NCBI GenBank assembly: GCA_020720385.1 | Contig: DYOR01000012.1 | Span: 1 to 44,531 of the forward strand | Reading direction: 5' to 3' | DNA: 44,531 bases | Source of the DNA: Rubrivivax sp. | GTDB taxonomy: Bacteria > Pseudomonadota > Gammaproteobacteria > Burkholderiales > Burkholderiaceae_C | In this document: one piece after another, positions 10,838 to 25,210 of the stretch | How the letters are laid out: each line of letters opens with the position of its first letter | How positions within the stretch are numbered: position 1 is the first letter of the stretch | Translations under genes and position numbers: made by a program | Notes under the pieces: generated by a model | Seen by the model: the letters and a program-made list of their open reading frames with translations, nothing else | What the model was told of the DNA's origin: nothing | Databases searched by the model: none

Positions 10838-12120
10838 ATGGCCAAGGACACCAAGCTTCTGATGACCTTTCCGGTCACCGCCACCTCCCACCTGCTGGAG
10901 GAGTACCGCGCACGCGGCGGCTACCAGGTCCTGCACAAGGTCCTCACGCAGATGACGCGCGATGCCGTGGCCAAGGAAGTCCTCGCCTCGGGCCTGCAGG
11001 GGCGCGGCGGTGCGGCTTTCGCCGTCGGCCGCAAATGGGCGGTGATCAACCTCGACGACGGGCAGCCGCACTACCTGTGCGCCAACGCCGACGAGGGCGA
11101 ACCCGGCACGTTCAAGGACCGCTGGCTGCTCGAGAACGCACCGCACCGACTCATCGAATCGATGCTCATCGCGGCCTATGCGCTGCAGGTGCGCAATGCC
11201 TTCGTCTACATCCGCGGCGAGTTCGAGGGGCCCTACCAGCGCCTGCAGGGCGCCGTCGAGGAAGCCTATGCCGCGGGGCTGCTGGGCAAGAACATCCTCG
11301 GCCTGGGCTTCGATTGCGACCTCGTCATCTACCGTGGCGCGGGCTCCTACGTCTGCGGCGAGGCCTCGGGCCTCATCACCTCGATCGAGGGCAAGCGCGG
11401 CTACCCGCGCAACCGCCCGCCACGCCTGACCGTGAAGGGCCTGTTCCAGCGGCCCACGGTGATCAACAACGTCGAGTCGCTGTCCAACCTGGTCGGCATC
11501 CTGGACATGGGCGCCGAAGCCTTCCGCAAGGTCGGCACGGCGAAGAACCCGGGCACGCGGCTGATCTCGATCAGCGGGCACATCGCCAAGCCCGGCGTCT
11601 ACGAGATCGAGGTCGGCTACCCCTGGAAGCGCCTGATCTACGACGACTGCGGCGGCATGATGGACGGCGCCTCGCTCAAGTGCGTCATCCCCGGCGGCAT
11701 CTCCACCAAGGTGCTCACCGCCGCCGAGATCGAGAACCTGAACCTCGACAACAACGAAGTCGAAGCGGCGGGTTCGTCGCTCGGCTCGGGGGGCATGGTG
11801 GCCATCGCCGAAGGCACCTGCATGGTGCGCCTGCTGCAGGTCATGCTGCGCTTCTACCACCACGAGTCCTGCGGGCAGTGCACGCCGTGCCGTGAAGGCA
11901 TGGGCTGGCTGCATCGCATCATCGACCGCATCGTCGCCGGTCAAGGTCAGCTCGAAGACCTGGACATGATGGTGCGCATCTCCAAGCTCAACGACGGCAA
12001 CACGATCTGCGGCATGGGCGACGCCGCCGGCTACGCCACCGTGGGCATCCTCGCCAAGTACCGAGACGAATTCGAGTACTGGATCGAGAACAAGCGTTCG
12101 AAGTACGAAGGGAACCTGGA

Positions 12121-12139
<19 letters not shown>
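10838..12139 (+). CDS. nuoF: NADH-quinone oxidoreductase subunit F, divergent NADH site
   Basis: This 433-residue subunit normally binds FMN, NADH and cluster N3. The N3 ligands are intact (ESCGQCTPC, Cys 345, 348, 351; Cys 391 in NTICGMGD), as is NADEGEPG (83-90). Several nucleotide-site residues differ from the usual pattern. GRGGAGFPTG is GRGGAAFAVG (55-64). CGEETAL is CGEASGL (173-179), replacing the second glutamate with alanine. KPPFPA is RPPRLT (193-198), removing a phenylalanine that stacks on NADH in known structures. These changes could alter donor use (NADH, NADPH or another carrier), but that is inference. The start is ATG 10838 after the hairpin repeat. The 3' end overlaps nuoG by 19 bases. 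Confidence 0.93.
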
Positions 12140-13553
<1,414 letters not shown>

Positions 13554-13557
<4 letters not shown>

Positions 13558-14702
13558 TGCAAGACTTGGTCGTCTACGTGGCGTACGCGGTGTACGCGCT
13601 GCTCGTGCTGCTCATCTTCGCCACCGTGCTCACCTGGGTGGAGCGCAAGCAGGCGGCGGTGATGGCCGACCGGATCGGCGCCAACCGGGCCTACGTGCGC
13701 ATTCCGTTCACGCAGATCAAGCTCATCTGGATCGGGCTGTTCCACGGCCTGGCCGATGGCCTGAAGATGCTCCTCAAGGAGGATTTCCGGCCAGCGACCT
13801 ACGACCAGTTCGCCTACACCATCGCGCCGTGGATCGTCTTCGTCCCGGTGCTGCTGGTCTTCGGCGTGATCCCCTTCGGCGGCACGCTGGTGCCCGCGCA
13901 GATCTTCTCGGGCATCCCGGCGCTGGCGGAGTGGTTCGGCACGCGCAGCTACCAGATGCGCCTCGCCGACCTGGACGGCGGCCTGCTCGTCATCTTTGCC
14001 TTCGGTGGCCTGCCCGTCATCGGCGCCATGCTCGCCGGCTGGTCGTCGAACAACAAGTTCTCCATGCTCGGCGCCCTGCGTGCCGGCTCGCAGATGATCT
14101 CCTACGAGCTCATCATGGGCCTGACGGTGCTCGGCCTGATCCTCATCTACGGCACGGTCGACCTGAGCGCGATGGTGGCGCAGCAGTCGGGCATGATCTT
14201 CGGCTTCCTCCCGGCCTGGGGCATCTTCGTGCAGCCCTTCGCCGCGATCCTCTTCCTCGTCGCCGCCATGGCCGAGAACCGGCGCGCACCGTTCGACCTG
14301 CCCGAGGCCGAATCCGAACTCATCGCCGGCTTCTTCACCGAATACAGCGCGATGAAGATGGGCCTGTTCATGTTCGCCGAGTTCATCGAGATCGCGGTCC
14401 TCTCGGCGCTCTTCCTCACCTTGTTCCTCGGTGGAGCCAACCTGCCCTACATGAGCGACGCCGGCTTCGCCTTCCCTGGGGGCTACACGCTGGCGCTGAG
14501 CCACTGGGCGGTGGTGCTCATCCAGGTCGTCGTTTTCCTGGTGAAGATGCTCCTCATGAGCAGCTTCCAGATCCTGGTGCGCTGGACCTTGCCGCGCTTC
14601 CGCTATGACCAACTTCTGGGGTTCGCGTGGAAATTCATGCTCCCGCTGTGTCTGGCCAACCTGGTGGTGACTGCGCTGGCAGTCTGGCTGCTGCGGGGAT
14701 GA
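13554..14702 (+). CDS. nuoH: NADH-quinone oxidoreductase subunit H
   Basis: This 382-residue membrane subunit closes the quinone tunnel and links the peripheral arm to the proton pumps. It has about eight to nine hydrophobic segments. The acidic cytoplasmic loop motifs are present, notably LTWVERKQAAVMADRIG near the start and FDLPEAESELIAGFFTEYS near residue 250. Tandem ATGs at 13554 and 13557 offer two starts, and the first overlaps the nuoG stop (ATGA). Its length is slightly above the usual 330-350 residues. Confidence 0.95.
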
Positions 14703-14703
14703 C

Positions 14704-15306
14704 ATGAACAAACCTGCCGTGACCCGCAAGCCCCACGTGCGCCGCGTGTACTGGAACGAGCCCGAGATGGGCCCGTGGGAGAAGTTCTACCTGTGGGAGG
14801 TCATCCGTGGCCTCAACATCACCGGTGGCGTGTTCCTGCGCAACATGTGGAAGTGGTGCACCGGCCGCAAGGGTGCCGTCACCGCCTACTACCCGGAGGA
14901 GATCCGTGCCGACTACGCCAAGGGCAACCGCGGCAAGCACGTGCTCACGCAGCGCCCCGACGGACGCCCGCAGTGCGTGGCATGCAACATGTGCGCCACC
15001 GTGTGCCCGGCGCAGGTCATCGAGATCGACGCCGGCTTCGACCCCAGCGACGCGGCGCACCCGAAGTTCCCGACGCGCTTCGAGATCGACTACTCGCGCT
15101 GCGTCTTCTGCGGCATGTGCGTCGAAGCCTGTCCCGAGGACGCCATCCGCATGGTCAAGGAAGTGCCTGACCTGCCGGGCAAGAACCGCCACGCGATGTG
15201 GCTCAAGAAGGACGAGTTGCTGCACTGGCAACCGCTCAAGGACGTGGCCAAGCCCTACCCGGTGGCCGGCCGCGCCCAACCCTCGGCCAAGGGGCACGCG
15301 AAATGA
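14704..15306 (+). CDS. nuoI: NADH-quinone oxidoreductase subunit I (clusters N6a/N6b)
   Basis: This 200-residue ferredoxin-like subunit has two [4Fe-4S] motifs, CVACNMCATVCP and CVFCGMCVEACP. They carry electrons from NuoG towards N2 in NuoB. The N-terminal tail (FYLWEVIRGLNITGGVF) lies along the membrane, as is usual. The ATG at 14704 is one base after the nuoH stop, and the stop overlaps the nuoJ ATG. Confidence 0.96.
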   Translation: MNKPAVTRKPHVRRVYWNEPEMGPWEKFYLWEVIRGLNITGGVFLRNMWKWCTGRKGAVTAYYPEEIRADYAKGNRGKHVLTQRPDGRPQCVACNMCATVCPAQVIEIDAGFDPSDAAHPKFPTRFEIDYSRCVFCGMCVEACPEDAIRMVKEVPDLPGKNRHAMWLKKDELLHWQPLKDVAKPYPVAGRAQPSAKGHAK

Positions 15307-15809
15307 TCGAGGATCTGCTTATCTACGCCTTTGGCGCCACCGCGGTTGCCGGCGCCGCGCTGATGATCCTGCTGCGCCAGCCGATGCGCGTGGCCATGGC
15401 GCTGATCTACACCATGATCGCCCTGGGTGCGATCTACGGCCTCATGCGCGTCGACGTGATCGCGGTCTTCCAGATCATGATCTACGTGGGCGCGGTGATG
15501 GTCTTCATGGTCTACGCGATCATGCTCGCCGACGTGCGCGACGCTTCCTTCGTCGAGCGCTACTCGCCGCTGCTCTGGCCTGGCCTCGTCGCCACGCTCG
15601 TCTTCGGCGCGGTGCTCCTGGGCGCGGCGCTGGACGGCATCCTGCCCGGCACCACCACGCTGGGGACGGCGCGCTTCGGTGTGCAGGCCTTCTCGATCGC
15701 CTTCCTCGGCCAATACTGGCTGTACTTCGAGCTCACCTCGGTGCTGCTGGTGGTGGCCGTCCTGGCCGCCATCGCGGTGATCAAGCCCCGGAGGGGCCAG
15801 CATGGATAA
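15303..15809 (+). CDS. nuoJ: NADH-quinone oxidoreductase subunit J
   Basis: This 168-residue membrane subunit has five predicted helices. The helix 3 segment FQIMIYVGAVMVFMVYAIML is the conserved coupling helix (pi-bulge region) of NuoJ. The start is ATG 15303, overlapping the nuoI stop. The 3' end overlaps nuoK by eight bases. Confidence 0.95.
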   Translation: MIEDLLIYAFGATAVAGAALMILLRQPMRVAMALIYTMIALGAIYGLMRVDVIAVFQIMIYVGAVMVFMVYAIMLADVRDASFVERYSPLLWPGLVATLVFGAVLLGAALDGILPGTTTLGTARFGVQAFSIAFLGQYWLYFELTSVLLVVAVLAAIAVIKPRRGQHG

Positions 15810-16104
15810 AGTCTCCTTCCTCATCGCCGTGAGCATGGCCTTGTTCGCCATCGGCCTGCTCGGCCTGGTCATCCGCCGCAACCTGCTGGTGATGCTGATG
15901 TGCATGGAGCTCATGCTCAATGCCGTCAACCTCGCCCTGGTGACCTTCGCGCAGCGCGGCGGCAGCCTCGACGGCGCGGTGATGGTCTTCCTCATCTTCA
16001 TCGTCGCCGCTTCCGAGATCGCCATCGCGATCCCGATCGTGCTGATGCTGGTCCACCAGCGCCACACGCTCGACGCTGGCGTCTACAGCGACCTGAAGGG
16101 ATAG
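15802..16104 (+). CDS. nuoK: NADH-quinone oxidoreductase subunit K
   Basis: This 100-residue subunit has three transmembrane helices, the standard length for the family. Helix 2 carries the conserved glutamate in MCMELMLNAVNL, and a second acidic residue is in AASEIAIAIP. Both are part of the proton-transfer path. It begins inside the end of nuoJ. Confidence 0.96.
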   Translation: MDKVSFLIAVSMALFAIGLLGLVIRRNLLVMLMCMELMLNAVNLALVTFAQRGGSLDGAVMVFLIFIVAASEIAIAIPIVLMLVHQRHTLDAGVYSDLKG

Positions 16105-16108
16105 TTCG

Positions 16109-17993
<1,885 letters not shown>

Positions 17994-18001
<8 letters not shown>

Positions 18002-19544
18002 CGCCGTGCTATTGAATCTGGTTCTCTTCCTGCCGCTGGTCGGCATGCTGCTCCTCATCGTCGTGCCCGCCAGCCAGCCTGGCACGGTGCGCCAGGTCAG
18101 CCTGTGGGCCATGCTCGTGCAGCTTGCGCTCAGCGCGTGGCTCTACACGCGCTTCGACGCCACCGTGCCCGGTCTGCAGTTCCAGACCGTGCTGCCGTGG
18201 ATCGCCGACTGGGGCGTGTACTACCGCATCGGCCTGGACGGCTACAACCTGCTGCTCGTGCTCATGACGGCCTTCCTCGGCCCCATCGTCGTGGCCGGTT
18301 CGTTCAGCGCCATCAGCAAGGACGTGAAGCTCTTCTACGCCATGGTCTTCCTCATCCAGTTCGCGATGATGGGCACCTTCCTGGCGCAGGACCTGTTCCT
18401 CTTCTACGTCTTCTGGGAGACGATGCTCATCCCGATGTTCCTGCTCATCGGCATCTGGGGCGGCGAGCGGCGCATCTACGCCACCATCAAGTTCTTCCTC
18501 TACACCGCCTTCGGCAGCATCCTCATGCTCGCCGCGGTGATCTACCTGGTGATGTCGGCCAAGGCCGCCGGCGGCGTGGCGAGCTTCGCCTTCGCCGACC
18601 TGTACCAGGTCAAGCTGCCGCTGCAGGCGCAGACCTGGCTGCTTGCCGCCTTTGGCCTGTCCTTCGCCATCAAGGTGCCGATGGTGCCTTTGCACACCTG
18701 GTTGCCCGACGCCCACGTCGAGGCGCCGACCACGGGCTCGGTGATCCTGGCCGGCGTGATGCTGAAGATGGGCACCTACGGCTTCATGAAGCTCGGCTTC
18801 CCGCTCTTCCCCGAGGCGACGCAGGCGTGGACGCCGCTGATCATGACGCTGGCGGTGATCAGCATCGTCTACGGCGCCTGCCTGGCGCTGGTGCAGGACG
18901 ACATCAAGAAGATCATCGCCTACTCCTCGATCAGCCACCTGGGCTACGTCATGCTCGGGCTGGTGAGCCTGGACCTGCTCGGCATCCAGGGCGCGGTGGT
19001 GCAGATGGTGAGCCACGGCCTGGTCGCCGCCGGCCTGTTCCTCATGATCGGCATGATCTACGAGCGCTGCCACACGCGTGACCTGGCGGCCTACGGCGGC
19101 ATCGCCAAGCTGCTGCCGATCTACTCGGTGGGCTTCATGATCCTCACCCTGGCCTCGATCGGCCTGCCCACCACGAGCGGCTTCACCGGCGAGTTCCTGG
19201 TGCTGCTGGGGGCCTTCACGGCGGCCTGGCCCATTCACCTGCAAGGCAACAGCTATCCGCTGTTGATGGCGGTGGTGGCGACCACCGGCGTGGTGCTCGG
19301 CGCGCTGTACATGCTGCGCTTCGCCCTGAAGTTCCTTTTCGGCCAGGCCAAGGCGCCGCACCTGCCGCTGGCCGACCTGAACGGGCGCGAGATCTCGATC
19401 CTCCTGGCCCTGGTCGTGGCGATCTTCGCCCTCGGCCTGTTCCCGGATGAACCGATGCGCAAAACCGAGTTGGCCGCGCGCCAGTACCAGCAATTGATGA
19501 CGGCCGGGCATGGCGCGGCCGCTACCGCAGGGAGCAAGCCATGA
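17994..19544 (+). CDS. nuoM: NADH-quinone oxidoreductase subunit M (proton pump)
   Basis: This 516-residue antiporter-like subunit has about 14 membrane helices. It has FYVFWETMLIPMFLLIG with the conserved glutamate and PLHTWLPDAHVEAPTTGSV, which are characteristic of NuoM as distinct from NuoL and NuoN. The ATG at 17994 lies within the end of nuoL and the stop overlaps nuoN. Length is normal. Confidence 0.95.
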
Positions 19545-20932
19545 ACTGGGGCGTGGTCTTTATCGGCATGCTGCCGGAGAACCTGCTTCTCCTGGGCATC
19601 CTGCTGCTCATCATCAACGACATCGGCAGCGACAACCCGAGCGGCGCTTCGGCCTACGCGCTCATCGCCGTCGCCGCCGCGTCGCTCGCTGCGGCCTGGC
19701 TCGGCTTCACCGGCTTCAGTGCCAGCGTCTTCCCGGGGCAGTTCTCGGTCGGACCCTCCGGCTCGCTGGCCAAGGCGGCCGTGCTCGCCCTGGCGCTGCC
19801 GGTGCTGCTCATGTGCCGCGACGACAGCGAAGACTCGGGGCCGCTCTACCCGCTGCTCCTGTCCTCGCTCTACGGCCTGGTGCTGATGATCTCCGCCGAC
19901 AGCTTCCTCACCCTCTTCCTGGGTCTGGAACTGATGTCGCTGCCCGTGTACGTGATGGTCATGCTGGCGCGGCGCCGCCCGCAAAGCACCGAGGCCGCGC
20001 TCAAGTACCTGGTGCTGGGCGGAGCGGCCACGGCGACCATGCTCATGGGCATCGCGCTGCTCTACGGCTGGGGCAACAACCTGAGCGTGGCCACCTTCGG
20101 CCGCGCCCTGGCCTCGCACGACCCGATGGCCATCACCGGTTCGGCGATGATCCTGCTCGCCTTCTTCCTCAAGGCCGCGGTGGTCCCCTTCCACACCTGG
20201 GCCCCCGACGCCTATGAAGGCGCCAGCGTTCCGGTGACGGCCTACATGGCCGCGCTGATCAAGGCCGGTGCGGTGCTCGCCACGCTGCGCCTGTTCGGCC
20301 AGAGCGCGCTTCCGGCACCCATGGTCGACCTGCTCGCCATCCTGCCGCTGGCGTCCATCGTCTGGGGCAACCTCGCCGCCATGCGCCAGGGCAACCTGCG
20401 CCGCATGATGGCGTATTCGTCGATCGGCCACGCCGGCTACCTCTTCTACGCCTTCCTCGGCAACGGCCCCGGGCGCTTCCAGGCGGTGATGTTCTACCTC
20501 GTCGCCTACGGCCTGATGACGCTGCTGGCCTTCGCCGCCGTGCCGCCGCACGCCGACGACAAGCAGCGCGACCAGCTCGACCAGATCAAGGGCTTGTTCC
20601 ATCGCCAGCCCTACGCCGCCATCACCATCGGCCTGGCCATGCTCTCGCTGGCGGGCATCCCGCCGCTGCCGGGCTTCATCGGCAAGTTCCTCATCTTCCG
20701 TGAGGTCATGGCCGCGGGCTACACCTGGTACGCCGTGCTCGGCCTGGTGGGCAGCTACCTGGGCATCTACTTCTACCTGCGCGTGATCCAGTACATGTTC
20801 ATGAGCCCGCAGACGGTGACGGCGGGGGGCGAAACGCCTGCGCGCTCCGCCGCCCTGCTCGCCAGCGTGCTGTGTCTCGTGCCGGCCGTGGTCGTGTCGG
20901 TCTTCCCGGGGCGGATTCTGGCGATCCTGTAG
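19541..20932 (+). CDS. nuoN: NADH-quinone oxidoreductase subunit N (proton pump)
   Basis: This 463-residue antiporter-like subunit is the last gene of the complex I operon. FLGLELMSLPVYVMVM carries the conserved glutamate, and FHTWAPDAYEGASVPVTAYMA is the NuoN form of the TM7-8 motif. The ATG overlaps the nuoM stop. The 183 bases after it contain no gene before the succinate dehydrogenase/fumarate reductase genes begin on the same strand. Confidence 0.95.
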   Translation: MNWGVVFIGMLPENLLLLGILLLIINDIGSDNPSGASAYALIAVAAASLAAAWLGFTGFSASVFPGQFSVGPSGSLAKAAVLALALPVLLMCRDDSEDSGPLYPLLLSSLYGLVLMISADSFLTLFLGLELMSLPVYVMVMLARRRPQSTEAALKYLVLGGAATATMLMGIALLYGWGNNLSVATFGRALASHDPMAITGSAMILLAFFLKAAVVPFHTWAPDAYEGASVPVTAYMAALIKAGAVLATLRLFGQSALPAPMVDLLAILPLASIVWGNLAAMRQGNLRRMMAYSSIGHAGYLFYAFLGNGPGRFQAVMFYLVAYGLMTLLAFAAVPPHADDKQRDQLDQIKGLFHRQPYAAITIGLAMLSLAGIPPLPGFIGKFLIFREVMAAGYTWYAVLGLVGSYLGIYFYLRVIQYMFMSPQTVTAGGETPARSAALLASVLCLVPAVVVSVFPGRILAIL

Positions 20933-20990
20933 CTCGCGCGCACCGCGCCCGCATCGGACCCCACCGAACCCGCTGCCCCCGGCAACCCAT

Positions 20991-21036
20991 CGTGAAGCCC
21001 ACCGTGCGCGCCGCCACCGACGCGCCTGGCTTCACG
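20991..21036 (+). other. Inverted repeat in the nuoN-sdhC spacer
   Basis: CGTGAAGCC (20991-20999) and GGCTTCACG (21028-21036) are perfect 9-base arms around a 28-base GC-rich loop. No T-run follows, so this is not a clear terminator. It sits 80 bases upstream of the sdhC ATG. It could be an mRNA structure separating the nuo and sdh transcripts, or part of the sdh leader. Confidence 0.35.
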
Positions 21037-21115
21037 GGTGCATGGCCCCCCTCGGCTCGCCTGGACGTCCGTCCGGCGCCCTCACTCGTTTGCGCATTTC
21101 TCTAGGAGTCCACCC

Positions 21116-21811
21116 ATGTCCGTTGCCGAACACAGCATCGCGGGCGCGCAAGCACGCGGCCACGGCTTCCTGGCGTCCTCGGTCGGCCGCAAGATCATCA
21201 TGGCCGGCACCGGCGTGATCCTCTTCGCCTTCGTCACCGTCCACATGATCGGCAACACCCAGGCCTACATGGGTGCCGAGTCCTTCAACGGCTACGCCAA
21301 GTTCCTGCACACCATGCTCCACGGTGGCGGCATCTGGATCTTCCGCGCGGTGATGCTTGTGGTGACGCTGGTGCACGTCTGGGCGGCGCTCTCGCTGACC
21401 CTGTCCAACGAGGCGGCGCGCCCCGTCGGCTACCGCCTGCTGCGCCCCAGCGCCTCGACCTTCGCCTCGCGCATGATGCGCTGGAGCGGCATCGTCGTGG
21501 GCATCTTCATCGTCTACCACCTGATGCACCTGACCACCGGCGCGGCGCACCCCGCATTCGACCCCGCCGACCCCTACGCCAACTTCGTCAGCGGATTCAA
21601 GGTGCCGGCGGTGGCCGGCTTCTACATCTTCGCCCAGTTCTGCCTGGGCCTGCACATGTGGCACGGCGTGTGGAGCTTCACCCAGACGCTCGGGCTCGCC
21701 CATCCCCGCTACGACACCCTGCGGCGTGCCTTCGCCGCCGGGCTGACCCTGCTCGTGGTGGGCGTGAACATCTCCTATCCCCTCGCCGTCCTCGCCGGCG
21801 TCATCCACTGA
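21116..21811 (+). CDS. sdhC: Type-B succinate dehydrogenase/fumarate reductase cytochrome b
   Basis: This 231-residue, five-helix diheme cytochrome b anchors the complex to the membrane and exchanges electrons with quinone. Histidines typical of the b558 family are visible in FVTVHMIGN, LVHVWAALSL, IVYHLMHLT and LHMWHGVWSF, enough for two hemes in one polypeptide. This is the single-subunit type-B anchor found in Bacillus, Wolinella, Bacteroidetes and Chlorobi. Betaproteobacteria normally use a two-subunit SdhC/SdhD anchor. The start is ATG 21116 behind AGGAG. Type-B enzymes usually work with low-potential quinones, often as fumarate reductases. Direction here is not provable from sequence. 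Confidence 0.93.
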   Translation: MSVAEHSIAGAQARGHGFLASSVGRKIIMAGTGVILFAFVTVHMIGNTQAYMGAESFNGYAKFLHTMLHGGGIWIFRAVMLVVTLVHVWAALSLTLSNEAARPVGYRLLRPSASTFASRMMRWSGIVVGIFIVYHLMHLTTGAAHPAFDPADPYANFVSGFKVPAVAGFYIFAQFCLGLHMWHGVWSFTQTLGLAHPRYDTLRRAFAAGLTLLVVGVNISYPLAVLAGVIH

Positions 21812-21829
21812 CCCGAAGGAGAGACCTCC

Positions 21830-23749
<1,920 letters not shown>

Positions 23750-23760
23750 TGAACTGAGCC

Positions 23761-24549
23761 ATGGCCAAGCACATCAATCTCACCCTGCAAGTCTGGCGGC
23801 AGAAGAACGCCGCCAGTGAAGGCGAGTTCGTCGACTACCCCGCCAAGGACATCAGCCCCGACATGTCCTTCCTGGAGATGCTCGACGTGGTCAACGAGGG
23901 TCTCATCCGCAAGGGCAAGGACCCCATCGCCTTCGACCACGACTGCCGCGAAGGCATCTGCGGCACCTGCGGCATGGTCATCAGCGGCCAGCCCCATGGC
24001 CCCAAGGAGCGCACCACCACCTGCCAGCTGCACATGCGCAGCTTCAAGGACGGCGAGACGCTGACCCTCGAGCCCTGGCGCGCCGAGGCCTTCCCGGTGA
24101 TCAAGGACCTGGTGGTCGACCGCGGCGCCTTCGACCGCATCATCGCCGCCGGCGGCTTCGTCAGCGTGCCCACGGGCTCGCCGCAGGACGCCAACGCCCT
24201 GCCCGTGCCCAAACAGAACGCCGACCTGGCCATGGATGCCGCCGCGTGCATCGGCTGCGGCGCCTGCGTCGCTGCCTGCCCCAACGCCAGCGCCATGCTC
24301 TTCGTTTCCGCCAAGATCAGCCAGCTCGCCCTGCTGCCCCAGGGCCAGCCCGAGCGCTACACGCGCGTGCGCGACATGATCGCGCAGATGGATGCCGAAG
24401 GCTTCGGCACCTGCACCAACCACGCCGAATGCGAAGCCGTGTGCCCCAAGGGAATCAAGCTGGAGAACATCGCGCGCATGAACCGCGACTTCATCAAGGC
24501 CAGCCTCAGCTACCGACCGGCCACCGGCGACGGCGGCGGCACGGGCTGA
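23761..24549 (+). CDS. sdhB: Type-B succinate dehydrogenase/fumarate reductase Fe-S protein
   Basis: This 262-residue subunit carries the three-cluster chain between flavin and heme. The [2Fe-2S] ligands are in [10 protein letters not shown] plus a later cysteine (TTCQLH). The [4Fe-4S] ligands are in [12 protein letters not shown], and the [3Fe-4S] ligands in [15 protein letters not shown]. All ligands are present. It is last in the sdhCAB set, and a strong terminator starts 32 bases after its stop. Confidence 0.95.
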   Translation: MAKHINLTLQVWRQKNAASEGEFVDYPAKDISPDMSFLEMLDVVNEGLIRKGKDPIAFDHDCREGICGTCGMVISGQPHGPKERTTTCQLHMRSFKDGETLTLEPWRAEAFPVIKDLVVDRGAFDRIIAAGGFVSVPTGSPQDANALPVPKQNADLAMDAAACIGCGACVAACPNASAMLFVSAKISQLALLPQGQPERYTRVRDMIAQMDAEGFGTCTNHAECEAVCPKGIKLENIARMNRDFIKASLSYRPATGDGGGTG

Positions 24550-24580
24550 GCGCCCGCGCGCGATCCGCCGCGCGCCCGTG

Positions 24581-24611
24581 AAAAAGCCCGGCACGGCCGG
24601 GCCCTTTTTTT
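24581..24611. terminator. Bidirectional rho-independent terminator
   Basis: A-run, GCCCGGC-ACG-GCCGGGC stem-loop, then a T-run make a symmetrical intrinsic terminator that works on both strands. It lies between the converging sdhB (plus) and the cyclic-nucleotide-binding-domain gene (minus). It is the end point of both long transcription blocks in the window. Confidence 0.92.
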
Positions 24612-24648
24612 GCCCACGCGCGCGGCGGCGTGGCCGCGCCGCGTGGGC
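24612..24648. other. GC-rich hairpin next to the terminator
   Basis: GCCCACGCG (24612-24620) and CGCGTGGGC (24640-24648) are perfect 9-base arms. For the minus-strand transcript this structure comes just before the true terminator and may help pausing or protect the 3' end. It has no T-run of its own on that strand. Confidence 0.6.
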
Positions 24649-24655
24649 CAGCGCT

Positions 24656-25135
24656 TCAGGTGCCGGCGCGCTTGGCCATGGGCGAGTGCAGGTCGTGAAT
24701 CTGCATGCGTGCGGCCTGCAGGCGCTCGGACACCACGCCGAGCATGCGGTACATGAGCGCGAAGCCGAAGGCACGGTCCTGACGGCAGGCTTCGAACATC
24801 GCCGGGCCGTCGAAGGCCAGCGCCTTCACCGGCTCGAGCACGCGCGCCTGGAAATACTTGCCGCGGCCCATCATGATCGCCGACCAACCCAGTTCGTCGC
24901 CCGCGCTCAGCGTTTGCACGCGCAGCACGTAGTCCGGCTCGACCATCTCCAGCGCCACGCGCCCTTCGACGATGAGGTAGAAGTCGTGGCAGTCGTCCCC
25001 CTCGCGGAAGATGACCTGGTCCTTCTCGAAGCTCACCTCGCGGGCGAGCGAATGCAGGATCTCGATATGTTCCGGCAAGAACTCGTCCACGAAGGCGTGC
25101 TTGCGGAGCATGGACAGCAGCGGCGTAGAAGACAT
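24656..25135 (-). CDS. Cyclic-nucleotide-binding-domain protein without DNA-binding domain
   Basis: This 159-residue protein consists of a CRP/FNR-type beta-roll (about 10-125). KDQVIFREGDDCHDFYLIVEGRVAL is the typical roll motif, broken here only for naming. It is followed by a short helix. It ends where a helix-turn-helix would begin, so it is not itself a transcription factor. The classic phosphate-binding arginine signature is not clear (GWSAIMMGRGK stands in that region), so ligand binding is uncertain. It is the last gene of the minus-strand block, downstream of the KOR genes. A regulatory or electron-transfer-sensing role is possible, but nothing in the sequence fixes it. Confidence 0.8.
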   Translation of the reverse strand: MSSTPLLSMLRKHAFVDEFLPEHIEILHSLAREVSFEKDQVIFREGDDCHDFYLIVEGRVALEMVEPDYVLRVQTLSAGDELGWSAIMMGRGKYFQARVLEPVKALAFDGPAMFEACRQDRAFGFALMYRMLGVVSERLQAARMQIHDLHSPMAKRAGT

Positions 25136-25210
25136 GACTGGGGGTCCTTTGCTTCAACCGGTGCAGCACACCGGCATGGGGTGGTTCATCGTCGCAGCAG
25201 CGTGCCGCGG

